This document shows positions 27,114 through 36,421 of a stretch of DNA of 64,000 nucleotides, piece after piece. Both the position numbers and the translations under genes were made by a program. The first letter of the stretch is position 1, and each line of letters opens with the position of its first letter. The notes beneath the pieces are model-generated. The model worked only from the letters and a program-made list of their open reading frames with translations. It was not told where the DNA came from and ran no database searches. The stretch lies in the NCBI RefSeq assembly GCF_002812125.1, contig NZ_NPDQ01000002.1, positions 124,001 to 188,000 of the forward strand, written 5' to 3'. The DNA is from Leptospira brenneri (GTDB taxonomy: Bacteria; Spirochaetota; Leptospiria; Leptospirales; Leptospiraceae).

Positions 27114-28751
27114 TTATTTTTGGGGAGTAGAATCATCTCCTAAAAATTTAGGTCCATAATTTCCATCGCGATCACTATAAGAGCGTTCTGTCCTTGGACT
27201 TTCAAAAGTATAATGTTGTTCTATATTGGTTTTGAAAGGTGCATTTTCTGGAGACTCTCCATACTGATGGAGTTCTCTAATCCTTAAATCTGACCTGGGA
27301 TGTTTGCCGAGTCGACCTTGGAACTGAAAGAAGGAAGATAATTTGGGATCTACTTTATGATGACCGTCGGGATCTTTGTCAGCGTTTTGACCTATCCAAC
27401 CAGGTTCTTCCCAGGCCACGAGTTTTTGAATTCGTCCTTTGATCATATTACGTGCGTCAACATAACGAGTTTCCAAAGGTTTATCTTTTTCTGTTTCAGA
27501 ATTTTCTACAGGAGTTATTTTTTGTTTCGTACTTGGACCAATTTTTACATTCGATAAATCCTTCTCAGAAAGATTTATGGGGATAATTATAATGGAAGTT
27601 TCTGGGTCGAAACTTGGAAATACATCCCAAGGGTCAGAAATATAATTAAAAACTGCATTTCCTGCATGTAATTTAACAGTATAACCACCATAAGCTGATG
27701 TTGGATTCCCACCATCAGATCCCATATTCCCTTTTGCTACATAAAGGATAGGATGGTTTTTTAAGGAATTGATATTTCGAAAATCAGTATCGAGTAAGAT
27801 ATGATCATGTCCTGTGAGTAAAATCCGTTTTGGTTTTCCCTCTTTCGATACAAGTAAGGCATATGATTCTAGATCACCTTGGTGGACGTTTCCAAATTTA
27901 GTTGGTCCTTCATTCCAATCATACCAAATCCAATAAGAGATGACCATATCTCCATTTCCCACTTCATACCAATAGTTGGCGTTGTCTCTAAATCCAGGAA
28001 GAGCTTCCTTCTGTGTTCCTGATACAGTTGCATTTGCATAACGAACATGATAGTATAAATGTGTTTGTTTGTCTGTTTCTCTTAGGTCCGGAAATTCCAC
28101 ATAGTTCCAAGTGGTTTGGCCAAGGGACTTACGACGAATATCCTTATTTGGAAGTGTATATTCTTTCGACTGAAAGAAGTTGGAATACTTTTCCATATTG
28201 GTGGGTAAGTATTTTTTATCTTTATGAAAGACAAGGATGGGAGAAAACTTAAGTGCTAGTTCCTCTTGTTTAGAGTTGGGAATTAGATTCTCTTGGCTTA
28301 CGAATTGAAACTCGTGAGAGATGTTTGGACTTTTGACAAGAGAATCAGAATTTCTAACCCAAAAAGGATTGTGACCAGGTGAATATTTTCCATATACCTT
28401 TTGAATTCCTTCCAGACTTACAGAAAGATGAGTCCACTTGTTTGGTGTTTCTTGTTTGAAACTAATTGATTCAGAGGAAGATTGAATTTTTTTTGTAATT
28501 GGATGTGTATGTATTAAAACAGGCGTATAACAATCTTTAAATGTTACTGTCGGACAAAAATAAAATTTTACCGAATACGAAACACTTTCTCCTTTTAATT
28601 CCTTGGGAATGGATTTCAGTCTGAGCTGAAATCCAATAGGTCCTAAGTTCGAAACTTCGGATTCCTTTTCCTGGGAACCTGAACAAGAAATTACAAAAAA
28701 CAAAAGTAATGTGAATGGAAGATAGGTGGTAGTTTTTGTGAATGGTTTCAT
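27114..28751 (-). CDS. Vps62-like lipoprotein
   Basis: 545 residues from ATG 28751; the frame continues upstream but there only mirrors the Lys-rich gene in another frame. The lipobox FVISC puts the lipid-modified Cys at residue 23. The core has LALKFSPILVFHKDKKYLPT near 160-180, a paired WIWYDWNEG, HQGDLESYALLVSKEG, LTGHDHI and HPILYVAKGNMGSDGG, matching the Vps62/DUF946 pattern of aromatic strands, an HxGDWE-like motif and a PxxYVAxGxH-like motif. The function of this family is unknown in bacteria. Codon use is normal. It lies behind the terminator of the upstream Lys-rich gene. Confidence 0.72.
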   Translation of the reverse strand: MKPFTKTTTYLPFTLLLFFVISCSGSQEKESEVSNLGPIGFQLRLKSIPKELKGESVSYSVKFYFCPTVTFKDCYTPVLIHTHPITKKIQSSSESISFKQETPNKWTHLSVSLEGIQKVYGKYSPGHNPFWVRNSDSLVKSPNISHEFQFVSQENLIPNSKQEELALKFSPILVFHKDKKYLPTNMEKYSNFFQSKEYTLPNKDIRRKSLGQTTWNYVEFPDLRETDKQTHLYYHVRYANATVSGTQKEALPGFRDNANYWYEVGNGDMVISYWIWYDWNEGPTKFGNVHQGDLESYALLVSKEGKPKRILLTGHDHILLDTDFRNINSLKNHPILYVAKGNMGSDGGNPTSAYGGYTVKLHAGNAVFNYISDPWDVFPSFDPETSIIIIPINLSEKDLSNVKIGPSTKQKITPVENSETEKDKPLETRYVDARNMIKGRIQKLVAWEEPGWIGQNADKDPDGHHKVDPKLSSFFQFQGRLGKHPRSDLRIRELHQYGESPENAPFKTNIEQHYTFESPRTERSYSDRDGNYGPKFLGDDSTPQK

Positions 28752-28767
28752 TTGTTGATTTATGGCA

Positions 28768-28794
28768 TAAAAAAACCCCTGCTTCCAGGGGTTT
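28768..28794 (-). terminator. Intrinsic terminator after the Lys-rich gene
   Basis: A 9-bp stem (AAACCCCTG at 28773-28781 with CAGGGGTTT at 28786-28794) has a 4-nt loop; on the minus strand it is followed by a run of seven or more T. It stops transcripts from the Lys-rich gene ending at 28816 and separates it from the Vps62-like gene. Confidence 0.88.
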
Positions 28795-28815
28795 CTGATC
28801 TGAGAAAGACTAAGA

Positions 28816-29067
28816 TTACTCAGCGTCTTTTTTTGCTTTTTTCTCTTTTTTGGCCTTCTTAGCTTTTTTAGCCTTTTTCTCGCCATGTTTATTATTCTTT
28901 TTCTCTTTCTTCTCACCGTCTTTATTGTTGATTTTTTCTTTTTTCGGTTTAACGGTTTCGGAAGCTTCCTCTGCTTGCATTGTTGGTTCTTCGTCTGCTT
29001 CTGTTTGAGCAAAAACACCAAAAGTGCTGAAAGAGAAAATAGAGAGAATCACAAGAATTTTTTTCAT
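28816..29067 (-). CDS. Small secreted lysine-rich protein
   Basis: 83 residues: a signal peptide (MKKILVILSIFSFSTFGVFA, cleavage after Ala20), a short acidic part rich in Glu, then a strongly basic tail of KK-A and KK-E units (KKAKKAKKAKKEKKAKK) at about residues 62-80. GAGGT lies 7 nt before the ATG, a strong ribosome-binding site, and its own terminator follows. It is probably periplasmic or surface-exposed and may bind an acidic partner such as peptidoglycan, LPS or nucleic acid; no family recognised. Confidence 0.82.
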   Translation of the reverse strand: MKKILVILSIFSFSTFGVFAQTEADEEPTMQAEEASETVKPKKEKINNKDGEKKEKKNNKHGEKKAKKAKKAKKEKKAKKDAE

Positions 29068-29147
29068 TTTTTACCTCGTATGGAATGTGCACCTATTAGA
29101 TACTATTTCGATGAATAGACAATCGTAAATTTTAGAATTTTTGTGAA

Positions 29148-30533
29148 TTATTTACCAACACAAAATTTGCTAAAAATCCTACCAAGGATTTCTTCATTTT
29201 CAACATGACCGTTGACTTCGCCAATTTCTTTGAGAGAGGAATTGATTTCTTGGATATAAATTTCAGCAGGTGCCTCATCTTCCATCAGTCGAATCGCTTC
29301 TGATAAACTAGATTCAATTTTTTGAATATGATATCTTTGTCTATCTTCTAACAATACAATATCTTCGGAATTATCTTTGGATGTAAGTTTTGATTTTAGA
29401 ATTTCTAATAGTTGAGGAATTCCTTCTTTTGTTTTACAAGAAATTTCAGTGATTTCTAAATCAAAATCTTTTTGTAAATCTTCTAAATCCTTACGGTTCC
29501 AGTTTTTATGTTTTTGATCAACTTTGTTTGCCACAAGGATAGAACTGTGAAGCCTATCTTTATGTTTCGTTAGAAAAGAACTTTTATCGAATGGAATTGA
29601 GGTATCAATGAGCAGTAGTTTTACATTGGCACTGTCTGCTTCTCGTTTACTCCTTTCAATTCCCATTTGTTCAATATTATCAGAAGTTTCTCTGATACCT
29701 GCTGTATCAACAAGACGGATCGGAATTCCATCCAAACTTAATTCTTCTGCTATATAATCCCTAGTTGTACCAGGAATATCAGAGATAATGGAGCGATCCT
29801 TTCCAATGAGTAAGTTCATTAAACTCGACTTTCCTGTGTTAGGTTCTCCAAACAAAACAACAGTAGATTGTAAGATGAGAGTTTCCGCCCTTTCCGAATC
29901 TTGAATTAATTTAGAACAAAGATCACGTAAAGAAGACATTCGATTTTTTCTTTGTTCCAAACTTTCAAAGGTTAAATCTTCTGTTGAAAAATCAATTTCT
30001 GCTTCGCATTCTGCTTTTAATGAAATGAGATCACTTCTGATTTTGGAACTTAACTTTGTAATTTCGCCAAATACGTTTTTCTGAGCTAATTCTAGTTCAT
30101 ACCGGGAACGTGCTTCTATGAGTCGGCTGATGGCTTCAGCACCCGATAAATTGATTTTTCCATTTAGGTAAGCGCGTTTGGTGAACTCACCTTTCTGTGC
30201 AGGACGGGATCCCTTTTCAAATAAAATTTGTAGAGCTCGTTTGAGAAGGATTGGATTTCCATGTAAGTGAAACTCTGCCAAATCTTCACCTGTATAAGAG
30301 TTAGGTGATGGAAAATAAAAAAATACAATTTGGTCTAAAGGTTTTTCTTGGTCTACGAAATCGCAGAAGATAGCAGTGCGTTTTTGATTTTTAATGAATT
30401 CTTCAGTCAGAGGAGAGCCGTTTTTTTGCAAAACGGAAAGGGCAATGGGCAAAACGGCAGAGCCCGATACCCGAAGGATGCCAATCGCTCCGGGACCTGA
30501 GGCAGTGGACAATGCCGCTATGGTATCAATCAA
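29148..30533 (-). CDS. mnmE: tRNA-modification GTPase MnmE
   Basis: With MnmG it installs the carboxymethylaminomethyl group on wobble uridine of several tRNAs. The N-terminal tetrahydrofolate-binding domain starts [23 protein letters not shown]. The G domain has G1 [10 protein letters not shown] near residue 227, G3 DTAGIRET near 273 and G4 ANKVD. The C-terminal catalytic FCVGK is intact. The start is TTG at 30533, overlapping the end of jag by 8 bp. It is the last gene of the rpmH-mnmE cluster; mnmG is not in the window. Confidence 0.97.
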   Translation of the reverse strand: MIDTIAALSTASGPGAIGILRVSGSAVLPIALSVLQKNGSPLTEEFIKNQKRTAIFCDFVDQEKPLDQIVFFYFPSPNSYTGEDLAEFHLHGNPILLKRALQILFEKGSRPAQKGEFTKRAYLNGKINLSGAEAISRLIEARSRYELELAQKNVFGEITKLSSKIRSDLISLKAECEAEIDFSTEDLTFESLEQRKNRMSSLRDLCSKLIQDSERAETLILQSTVVLFGEPNTGKSSLMNLLIGKDRSIISDIPGTTRDYIAEELSLDGIPIRLVDTAGIRETSDNIEQMGIERSKREADSANVKLLLIDTSIPFDKSSFLTKHKDRLHSSILVANKVDQKHKNWNRKDLEDLQKDFDLEITEISCKTKEGIPQLLEILKSKLTSKDNSEDIVLLEDRQRYHIQKIESSLSEAIRLMEDEAPAEIYIQEINSSLKEIGEVNGHVENEEILGRIFSKFCVGK

Positions 30534-31257
30534 GATCTTCTTGGTCTACTCCGTCTGCAAAGTCTTCTACTGGGAGACCTTTTTTGGATGGGTCTTCCAA
30601 ATCTTTGTATTTGTGTTTTTCTTTTGCAGAGATGACTCGAACTCTTTTAAAAGTTCCATTTCCTTCTGATCTAGTAAATACTCTTTCATCCTCTTGGATT
30701 GCCATGTGAACAATTCTTCTTTCAAATGGATTCATTGGATCAAGTAGTTTAGATCTTCCTGATTTGATTACCGACGCCGCTACAGATTTTGCCAATCGAA
30801 TGAGAGATAACTCTCGTTTGTCGCGATAGGATTCGATATCTAATACAATTTTTCTATTGTGACGAATTTTTGGATCAACCATTAGGTTGAGAAGGAACTG
30901 TAGTGAATCTAAAGTGCCACCTCGTTTTCCGATGATGAGTCCAGATTCTTTACTGGTAAGTTCGACATAGATTTTTCCATCTACATCACCCATCCCAACC
31001 ACTTCCGCAGGGATTCCCATTTTTTTCAAAATGGTAATGATTACCCCGTGAATGATTTTTTCGGATGGGATGTCGTTGTTAGCAACAAACGCACGTACAA
31101 CGGCTGGTTTTTTTTGAGTGATTCCTAAAAATCCGGATTTTCCGGAATCAACTACTTCGAATCGTAAATCGCCGGGTTGGAGGCGAAGGGTTTCGAGCGA
31201 ATATTCTTCTGCCTCACCTTTCGTTTTTCCTTCGGCTTCGAAAATGTAATTATTCAT
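30526..31257 (-). CDS. jag: Jag/KhpB RNA-binding protein
   Basis: 243 residues: an N-terminal Jag domain ([18 protein letters not shown]), a KH domain with the [17 protein letters not shown] loop near 128-145, and an R3H domain with [13 protein letters not shown] near 190-202 for single-stranded nucleic acid. KhpB proteins bind many RNAs and affect cell-wall synthesis in other bacteria. A C-terminal acidic tail follows. It lies 28 bp after yidC and overlaps mnmE. Confidence 0.95.
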   Translation of the reverse strand: MNNYIFEAEGKTKGEAEEYSLETLRLQPGDLRFEVVDSGKSGFLGITQKKPAVVRAFVANNDIPSEKIIHGVIITILKKMGIPAEVVGMGDVDGKIYVELTSKESGLIIGKRGGTLDSLQFLLNLMVDPKIRHNRKIVLDIESYRDKRELSLIRLAKSVAASVIKSGRSKLLDPMNPFERRIVHMAIQEDERVFTRSEGNGTFKRVRVISAKEKHKYKDLEDPSKKGLPVEDFADGVDQEDLD

Positions 31258-31285
31258 CTGTGATCTTCCTTGTTAAACAATGATT

Positions 31286-33241
31286 TCATTTTTTCTTTTT
31301 GTTCTGGTTTCTAAATCCAGGTCTGGCTACCGCGGAAGCGTTGTTTGCTGGCTCAGGGCCGTTGTTTGTTGGTTTTTTATCTTCGGATTTACCGAATTTG
31401 TTTGTATATACTTGTTGTATGATGGATAGAATGTTTTGCATTGTCCAATACATAGTCACACCTGCTGGCATGGACCAGAAGAAGTATAACATGATTACTG
31501 GCATCATGTACATCATCATCTTTTGGTTTGGATCACTCGAAACAGTTGTCATTCGAGACTGAACCACTTGTGTAGCCACCATAATCAGTGGAAGCACATT
31601 GATGGCAAGAGCTCCAATAAATGCTAATTTAGGTGTTGTATAAACTGTATCTGGTTCACTTAAATCATTGATCCACAAAAATGGAGAATTCCAAAGATCC
31701 ACAGTATCAGAGAACGCAGTATATAATGCGATAAAGATAGGAATCTGAACGAGCATCGGAAGACAACCAGACATTGGGTTGGTTCCGTTCTTTTTGTACA
31801 GTTCTACTGTTTTTTCTTGTTTGAGCTTTGGATCGTCTGCATACTTTTCATTGATGAGTTTAATCTGAGGAGATAACTCTTGCATTTTTTTCATTGATTC
31901 CGCCTGTTTTTTGTTCAGCGGATAAAATGCTAATTTGAAAAGAATGGCAAAAATTACAATCGCCCAACCATAGTTAGGAATCACTAAATAGATCTTTTTT
32001 AAGATCCAAACGATTCCATTTCGTAAAGGGGTTGTGATCCCTTGGTTAAAGGATTTGTCTAGAGAATCACTCAGTCCTGCAAACACAGAGTTTTTATTGA
32101 TTTTTGGATCAAGTGAACTATCACGGAAAGCAGTTCCGTCAAGTTCACGAACTCCGACATAAGCCGCAAAATCTAAGTTTACTTCTTCACCAGGCCCAAG
32201 TTTCCAATTATCATAAACAAGAAGAACTCCTGTTTCGTTTCCTTTACGATTATCAAGAAGAACCCCTGAAGGATTATCATTCAATGGATCGATAACACCG
32301 ATGAAATAACGGCTTCCTGTTCCCACAAAGTCAACTTTGTCGTTTGAGCCTTTTTTGATTTCGTAACGAGTATCTTTTCCATCATTTGAACCAAATAAGT
32401 TATCAAAAAATCCTTGTGTACTTGTTCCATCTACGTGGTCTTTGAAACTTCCATCCAAGTAGTAATAACGAAAGTAGTGAGCATTGTCACGATCGTTAAA
32501 ATCCTCTTTTTTCTTAAGTACTGGCCCAAGAGAACTAAAGGATCTAAAGTAAACATCAGACTTTGATGATGAAATATTGATGGTTTCGTTGGATCTATTG
32601 GTAAGTGTTAAATGAAATTTAAAATAATTTTCAGAAGGGAAAAATTGAAATTTCTTTTGGATGGTGAATTTACCATCTAACGAAGGCGCTTCGAAGACAA
32701 CAGTTTTAGTTTCTGCATTGTAACTAGAACTAAAATTTACTAAGTTATATGCTGAAAAAGGGATAGTATCTTTGTCTTCGATGATGTTGAAGTCAAAACC
32801 TTGTCCTCTAGTGAGTTCTACTGCCTTTTCTTTTTTTCCATCAAATTCGATTTCGAACTTAGGATCTTTGGCAACAGCAAATTCTGAACCGTCTGGTTCT
32901 TTATGATCTTTGATATAATACTCAGTGATTCTTCCACCTAAACTAGAAAATCGAATTAAAAAAGAATCCGTTTTGAGTGAGAAAGTTTTTACATCCTCAG
33001 GTTTTACTGGATTCAGTTTGCTTGTTTCAGTTGATGGTTTTTTTAATTCTGATTTTTTATCCGCCGAACTTTCGCTAGTTTTTTCTTTTTCGGAATTTTC
33101 TTTATTAGAAACTTCGTCAGCAGTTTTTGGTTTCGGTGGTTGTGGGGGAAAGAAGAAATAGTTTATACCCATCCACACCGCTAAACTTAAAAATAGCGCT
33201 AGGAATAAACGACTTTGTCTGTTTGTGGAATCATTTTGCAT
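31286..33241 (-). CDS. yidC: Membrane protein insertase YidC
   Basis: 651 residues, the Gram-negative layout: an N-terminal membrane anchor (residues about 12-30), a Ser/Lys/Glu-rich linker, the large periplasmic P1 beta-sandwich domain (about 90-400), and the conserved insertase core of five membrane segments from about 420 to 610. In the core, [20 protein letters not shown] is the signature. The tail is basic (RNQNKKKK). It inserts inner-membrane proteins alone or with SecYEG. Only 3 nt separate it from yidD. Confidence 0.97.
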   Translation of the reverse strand: MQNDSTNRQSRLFLALFLSLAVWMGINYFFFPPQPPKPKTADEVSNKENSEKEKTSESSADKKSELKKPSTETSKLNPVKPEDVKTFSLKTDSFLIRFSSLGGRITEYYIKDHKEPDGSEFAVAKDPKFEIEFDGKKEKAVELTRGQGFDFNIIEDKDTIPFSAYNLVNFSSSYNAETKTVVFEAPSLDGKFTIQKKFQFFPSENYFKFHLTLTNRSNETINISSSKSDVYFRSFSSLGPVLKKKEDFNDRDNAHYFRYYYLDGSFKDHVDGTSTQGFFDNLFGSNDGKDTRYEIKKGSNDKVDFVGTGSRYFIGVIDPLNDNPSGVLLDNRKGNETGVLLVYDNWKLGPGEEVNLDFAAYVGVRELDGTAFRDSSLDPKINKNSVFAGLSDSLDKSFNQGITTPLRNGIVWILKKIYLVIPNYGWAIVIFAILFKLAFYPLNKKQAESMKKMQELSPQIKLINEKYADDPKLKQEKTVELYKKNGTNPMSGCLPMLVQIPIFIALYTAFSDTVDLWNSPFLWINDLSEPDTVYTTPKLAFIGALAINVLPLIMVATQVVQSRMTTVSSDPNQKMMMYMMPVIMLYFFWSMPAGVTMYWTMQNILSIIQQVYTNKFGKSEDKKPTNNGPEPANNASAVARPGFRNQNKKKK

Positions 33242-33244
33242 AAG

Positions 33245-33472
33245 TTAACTCTTGTTAATTGATTTCGGTAAAGGGTCATGCCCTCCCTCGTGAAGTGGGT
33301 GGCATTTAGAAATTCGAACAACACTAAGAACAAACGCTTTGTACCATGGATAGGTTTCAAACGCTTGTTTGGCGTATTCAGAACAACTGGGGGTAAACCG
33401 GCAAGCCGGAGGTAATAGAGGGGATAGCAGTTTTTTGTAGAGGTAAATAAGAACCAAAAACAGCCGATTCAT
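33245..33472 (-). CDS. yidD: Membrane protein insertion efficiency factor YidD
   Basis: 75 residues with the full YidD signature: [19 protein letters not shown] near 7-25, then [13 protein letters not shown] and [11 protein letters not shown]. It is an amphipathic inner-membrane-associated protein that helps YidC. Its ATG overlaps the rnpA stop (33469-33472), the usual coupling in this cluster. Confidence 0.95.
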   Translation of the reverse strand: MNRLFLVLIYLYKKLLSPLLPPACRFTPSCSEYAKQAFETYPWYKAFVLSVVRISKCHPLHEGGHDPLPKSINKS

Positions 33473-33729
33473 GGGAATTGTTTTAGAACCGAAAGGAATA
33501 AACCCTCTCGATCTTCCTTAGATAACTTCGCAAATTCTTTCTGAACGAGTAGGGCACAGTCATATCCCACAGGTATTAAAGAAAGATGTTTCCGAACCAG
33601 CTCTCGGAGAATTCGTTTGGAACGGTTGCGAAGAACGGCTGTTTTGTGAGTTTTATCGGGGCAAAATAAAAAACTGGCAAACGGAAGGCCGTTTTTTCGA
33701 ACAAGCCATCGCATCGGTGGCCTGCCCAT
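33469..33729 (-). CDS. rnpA: Ribonuclease P protein component
   Basis: Protein cofactor of RNase P, which trims tRNA 5' leaders. From ATG 33729 there are 86 residues, with the RNR signature [15 protein letters not shown] intact near 31-45. The conserved first helix of RnpA (usual form like xxFQxLFxxGRR) is encoded upstream of this ATG: the frame 33795-33730 reads TRIQELFRQNRK in its second half, but contains no ATG, GTG or TTG. The true protein may therefore start at a rare codon and be up to about 108 residues, near the normal size. AGGAG lies at 33793-33797. Confidence 0.88.
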   Translation of the reverse strand: MGRPPMRWLVRKNGLPFASFLFCPDKTHKTAVLRNRSKRILRELVRKHLSLIPVGYDCALLVQKEFAKLSKEDREGLFLSVLKQFP

Positions 33730-33800
33730 TTTACGATTCTGACGAAAGAGTTCCTGGATCCTGGTTTGGTCGTGAAGGGTCTCCGAAGGAAGCTCCTAAA

Positions 33801-33962
33801 TTAGAACTTTCTCCCGATTTTTTCGTCGGAAACAGTCAATTTATAGCGTCCTTTTCTTCTTCTGGAGGCTATCACATTTCTTCCGCCTGGGGTAGCCATT
33901 CTGGCTCGGAATCCGTGAGTTCTCACGCGTTTAATTTTACTCGGTTGGAATGTACGTTTCAT
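33801..33962 (-). CDS. rpmH: 50S ribosomal protein L34
   Basis: 53 codons, ATG at 33962, TAA at 33803-33801. It starts [18 protein letters not shown] and continues [20 protein letters not shown], the L34 signature. The usual family length is 44-46 residues; here the end carries an extra [13 protein letters not shown] tail of about 8 residues. It is the first gene of the rpmH-rnpA-yidD-yidC-jag-mnmE cluster and directly precedes rnpA. Confidence 0.95.
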   Translation of the reverse strand: MKRTFQPSKIKRVRTHGFRARMATPGGRNVIASRRRKGRYKLTVSDEKIGRKF

Positions 33963-34407
33963 GAAACACCTAATTAATCTATATATGATCGCAAAAATAT
34001 GAGGTCTTTTGAAAGGTTTTTGGTACCCCCATGGAAGTCAAGGTGAATTGGGAAAAATGATTGGACAGCGTCTTTCTTATGAGACATAAGGCAAAAACTC
34101 CGAGCCAGAAGGGATTAGGAGACTGCGTATGGTAAGTGACTTACCTTTTTCCCCATTCCTTGGAGATAGACCAAATGATTGAATTGGGGAAAGCGGGTGG
34201 ATTTTTCCCTCGGGTTACTTTGGTCAGTGGATTGCCTTTTCTAATGATCCAATTTTGAAACCGAGTTACCAAATCCCAGTAAGTTCTTTTGAAAGTGAGT
34301 TACTTTTTTGGATCTAATTTCTTAAGTCCCACTGACCCCATGCCTAATCTTTACCGCTTTAATGGTTTTCAGATTCCCATCCGTCCTAGAAAATGAGATA
34401 GGTTTTT
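33963..34407. other. Intergenic region with repeated GAGTTAC/GACTTACC motifs
   Basis: About 445 bases between the divergent rpmH cluster and the MltA-like gene. It carries the promoter region of rpmH (an AT-rich CATATATAG-like box about 20 nt upstream of the rpmH ATG). A perfect palindrome GGTAAGT-G-ACTTACC lies at 34131-34145. Related motifs are CGGGTTACTT (34211-34220), CCGAGTTACC (34261-34270) and GTGAGTTAC (34295-34303). No ORF with a believable start and no DnaA box is seen. Confidence 0.5.
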
Positions 34408-35604
34408 ATGTTTAGTGTTCATACGCTGAAAAAAGAAAGTCACTTACCTTTTCGCCTGACTGTAAAACTTAACTTACTTTCTTTTGTGCTTAGCGCACTT
34501 TCGTTCACGGCTTTATCTACGGAGCCAAGGAAGAATTCCCATCAGAGTCTAAAACAAACAGACCTATCTTCAATTTCTAATCCGTCGCAGCCTCCTAAGT
34601 TTTGGGGAAATGAGATTTCTTCAAAGGATTCAAATCTTGAGTTTGCTTTAAAAGAATCTATTTTGTATTTTAAACGAATTCCGAAAGATACGAAATTCCA
34701 AATTTTCAAAGAGAATTATACAAATGAAGAGATATTAAGTTCAATTGAGGATCTTCAAACAATAGTTCACAATCATTCTGATCACCAAATTCAGACTGAA
34801 ATTAAAAAACGTTTTCAGTTGATTGAATTGAAACCTCTTAACGAATCACCAACTATAACCGGATATTATGAAGTACGGATTCAAGGAAAAACAAAACCTG
34901 ACGAAGAACATCAATATCCTGTTTTATCTCTTCCAAAATCAGGAGATACAGTGGCCGATAATCCAATTTTCTTTCATCGCGAAAAATGGAATCAAAAATC
35001 AATCTGGGAAAAATATTCCAGGGTGATTGTTTTTTTACGTTTAACAGACTTACATTTAGCTCAGCTGGAAGGATCTGCTTTTGTCGAAACAGAAACAAAA
35101 GAAACATTTCGAATTAATTATGCAGGTGACAATGGTAAGAACTATATCAGTCCTTCGGTTTATCTGCAAGGAATTTGCCCTAGTTTAAAACCATACCATC
35201 TAGCAAATTGTTTTCAATCAAAACCCAAAGAAGTTACGGAAGCGATTTTAAAAAATCCAAGATATATTTTTTTCGAGAAGGAAACTTTACCAAAGATAAG
35301 AACAAAGGAATATTCTTTCGGGCCAATGGGAAGTGGGGGAATTCGTTTGGTTTCGTTTCGTTCTGTTGCTATGGATAAACAAATCCCCTTGGGATTACCA
35401 GTCCTTCTTTCATTTCAGTCGGATAATATGTTGATAAACAATCATTTGGTTTTCGTTCATGATAGAGGGAATGCAATTTTTGGTGAAGGAAGGTTGGATT
35501 ATTATTTAGGAAGTGGTGATGGTGTGGAAGAGGCTGCAAACAATCTATTAACAAAAGGAAAAGTAATCCTATTACTTCCGAAAAGAACGAAAAAATCGAA
35601 ATAG
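34408..35604 (+). CDS. MltA-like lytic murein transglycosylase
   Basis: 398 residues with one N-terminal hydrophobic segment (about 17-36) that could be a signal or anchor. The middle contains ITGYYEVRIQGKTK near 152-165, and the C-terminal 3D domain reads FVHDRGNAIFGEGRLDYYLGSGDG near 350-373, holding the Asp residues expected for MltA. The enzyme would cleave peptidoglycan glycan strands in the periplasm. Length and domain order fit MltA, though the central domain is divergent. A copy of the CACTTACC motif lies inside its 5' end. Fairly sure of the family, not of activity. Confidence 0.8.
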   Translation: MFSVHTLKKESHLPFRLTVKLNLLSFVLSALSFTALSTEPRKNSHQSLKQTDLSSISNPSQPPKFWGNEISSKDSNLEFALKESILYFKRIPKDTKFQIFKENYTNEEILSSIEDLQTIVHNHSDHQIQTEIKKRFQLIELKPLNESPTITGYYEVRIQGKTKPDEEHQYPVLSLPKSGDTVADNPIFFHREKWNQKSIWEKYSRVIVFLRLTDLHLAQLEGSAFVETETKETFRINYAGDNGKNYISPSVYLQGICPSLKPYHLANCFQSKPKEVTEAILKNPRYIFFEKETLPKIRTKEYSFGPMGSGGIRLVSFRSVAMDKQIPLGLPVLLSFQSDNMLINNHLVFVHDRGNAIFGEGRLDYYLGSGDGVEEAANNLLTKGKVILLLPKRTKKSK

Positions 35605-35639
35605 AAAATAATATCAAATCAAAGGGTTCACCTAAGACC

Positions 35640-36296
35640 TTATCTTTCACTTGAGATTCCTTGGTAAAAAATAATAAAAAGGGTTTCGATTTCTTTGTCT
35701 GGTTCTATAGGATACTTCGGAGCCAACACAAATTTTGTAATTAGAAAACTTGCACCAAGACTAAAGGATGCTCTCACAATTTGATTTGGATCTAAATCTT
35801 TCCTGATATCACCAATCTCTTGAAAATACCTGATGGCTTCTATAGAAGTATCATATAAATTTGTTTTCCAAAGCGTTCCAAAAATATCAGAGAACTCCTT
35901 AGAAAATAATAGGGCACCGAGTAGTAGTTTTAGTTTTTTGGGTTCTTTGGAAACAGCATCGAATCTTGCTTTCAGAAGGGAAATATACCAATCTTTAAAA
36001 TTTGGTTTTAACGACTGTAATCTTGTTTTGAGATCGGACATATGTCCAGGTACAATAGTTGATAAAAGTAAACCGGATAACACTCTTCTGTATAGGTCCA
36101 CTTTGGAAGGAAAGTATTTGAATAAAGTGCGTTCTGTCACATTTGCACGTTTTGCGAGTTCCGCCGTTGTCGCACCAGCAAAACCTAACTCTGCGAAAAC
36201 ATCCTCAGCTGCATCCACAATGTCTTTTTCCTTTTCCGATTGGGGATTTTGGTAAACAATAAATTCGTTTTGTAGCAGTTTTAGGGTAAGTTTCAT
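35640..36296 (-). CDS. TetR-family transcriptional regulator
   Basis: 218 residues. The N-terminal helix-turn-helix (about 25-70) reads VFAELGFAGATTAELAKRANVTERTLFKYFPSKVDLYRRV, the TetR signature. The C-terminal ligand/dimer domain is hydrophobic and unlike any named subfamily. It is divergent from the PhlG-like gene, with two operator palindromes in the shared 125-bp gap, so it very likely represses itself and that gene; the ligand could be the substrate of the neighbouring enzyme. Confidence 0.92.
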   Translation of the reverse strand: MKLTLKLLQNEFIVYQNPQSEKEKDIVDAAEDVFAELGFAGATTAELAKRANVTERTLFKYFPSKVDLYRRVLSGLLLSTIVPGHMSDLKTRLQSLKPNFKDWYISLLKARFDAVSKEPKKLKLLLGALLFSKEFSDIFGTLWKTNLYDTSIEAIRYFQEIGDIRKDLDPNQIVRASFSLGASFLITKFVLAPKYPIEPDKEIETLFIIFYQGISSER

Positions 36297-36358
36297 AAAT
36301 CACTCTGGCCGTTTGAATCATTTTTTTAAAGATATCTAATTTTTTCGATTGATTTTTT

Positions 36359-36409
36359 GTATAGTATTTACTTTACAATGAAATTGTTGAGGTATAGCAT
36401 TTACTATAC
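36359..36409. promoter_or_regulatory. Tandem operators between TetR gene and PhlG-like gene
   Basis: Two copies of the same inverted repeat: GTATAGTATTTACTTTAC (36359-36376) and GTATAGCATTTACTATAC (36392-36409). The second is perfect in its 6-bp arms; the first has one mismatch. Centre-to-centre distance is 33 bp, about three helical turns, so two dimers would bind on one face. The second ends just before the GGAG ribosome-binding site at 36412-36415. Confidence 0.82.
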
Positions 36410-36421
36410 TTGGAGAAATGA

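Noticed and set aside
28752..29021. N-terminal 90-residue extension of the Vps62-like ORF
   Set aside because: It is very Lys-rich only because it reads the Lys-rich gene in another frame; a lipoprotein signal begins at 28751 and a terminator lies between.
33717..33977. 86-codon plus-strand ORF
   Set aside because: It lies antisense to rpmH and the start of rnpA, both clearly real.
33963..34407. Chromosome origin next to rpmH
   Set aside because: The rpmH-rnpA-yidC cluster often borders oriC, but no dnaA or dnaN gene and no TTATCCACA-like DnaA box cluster is seen here.
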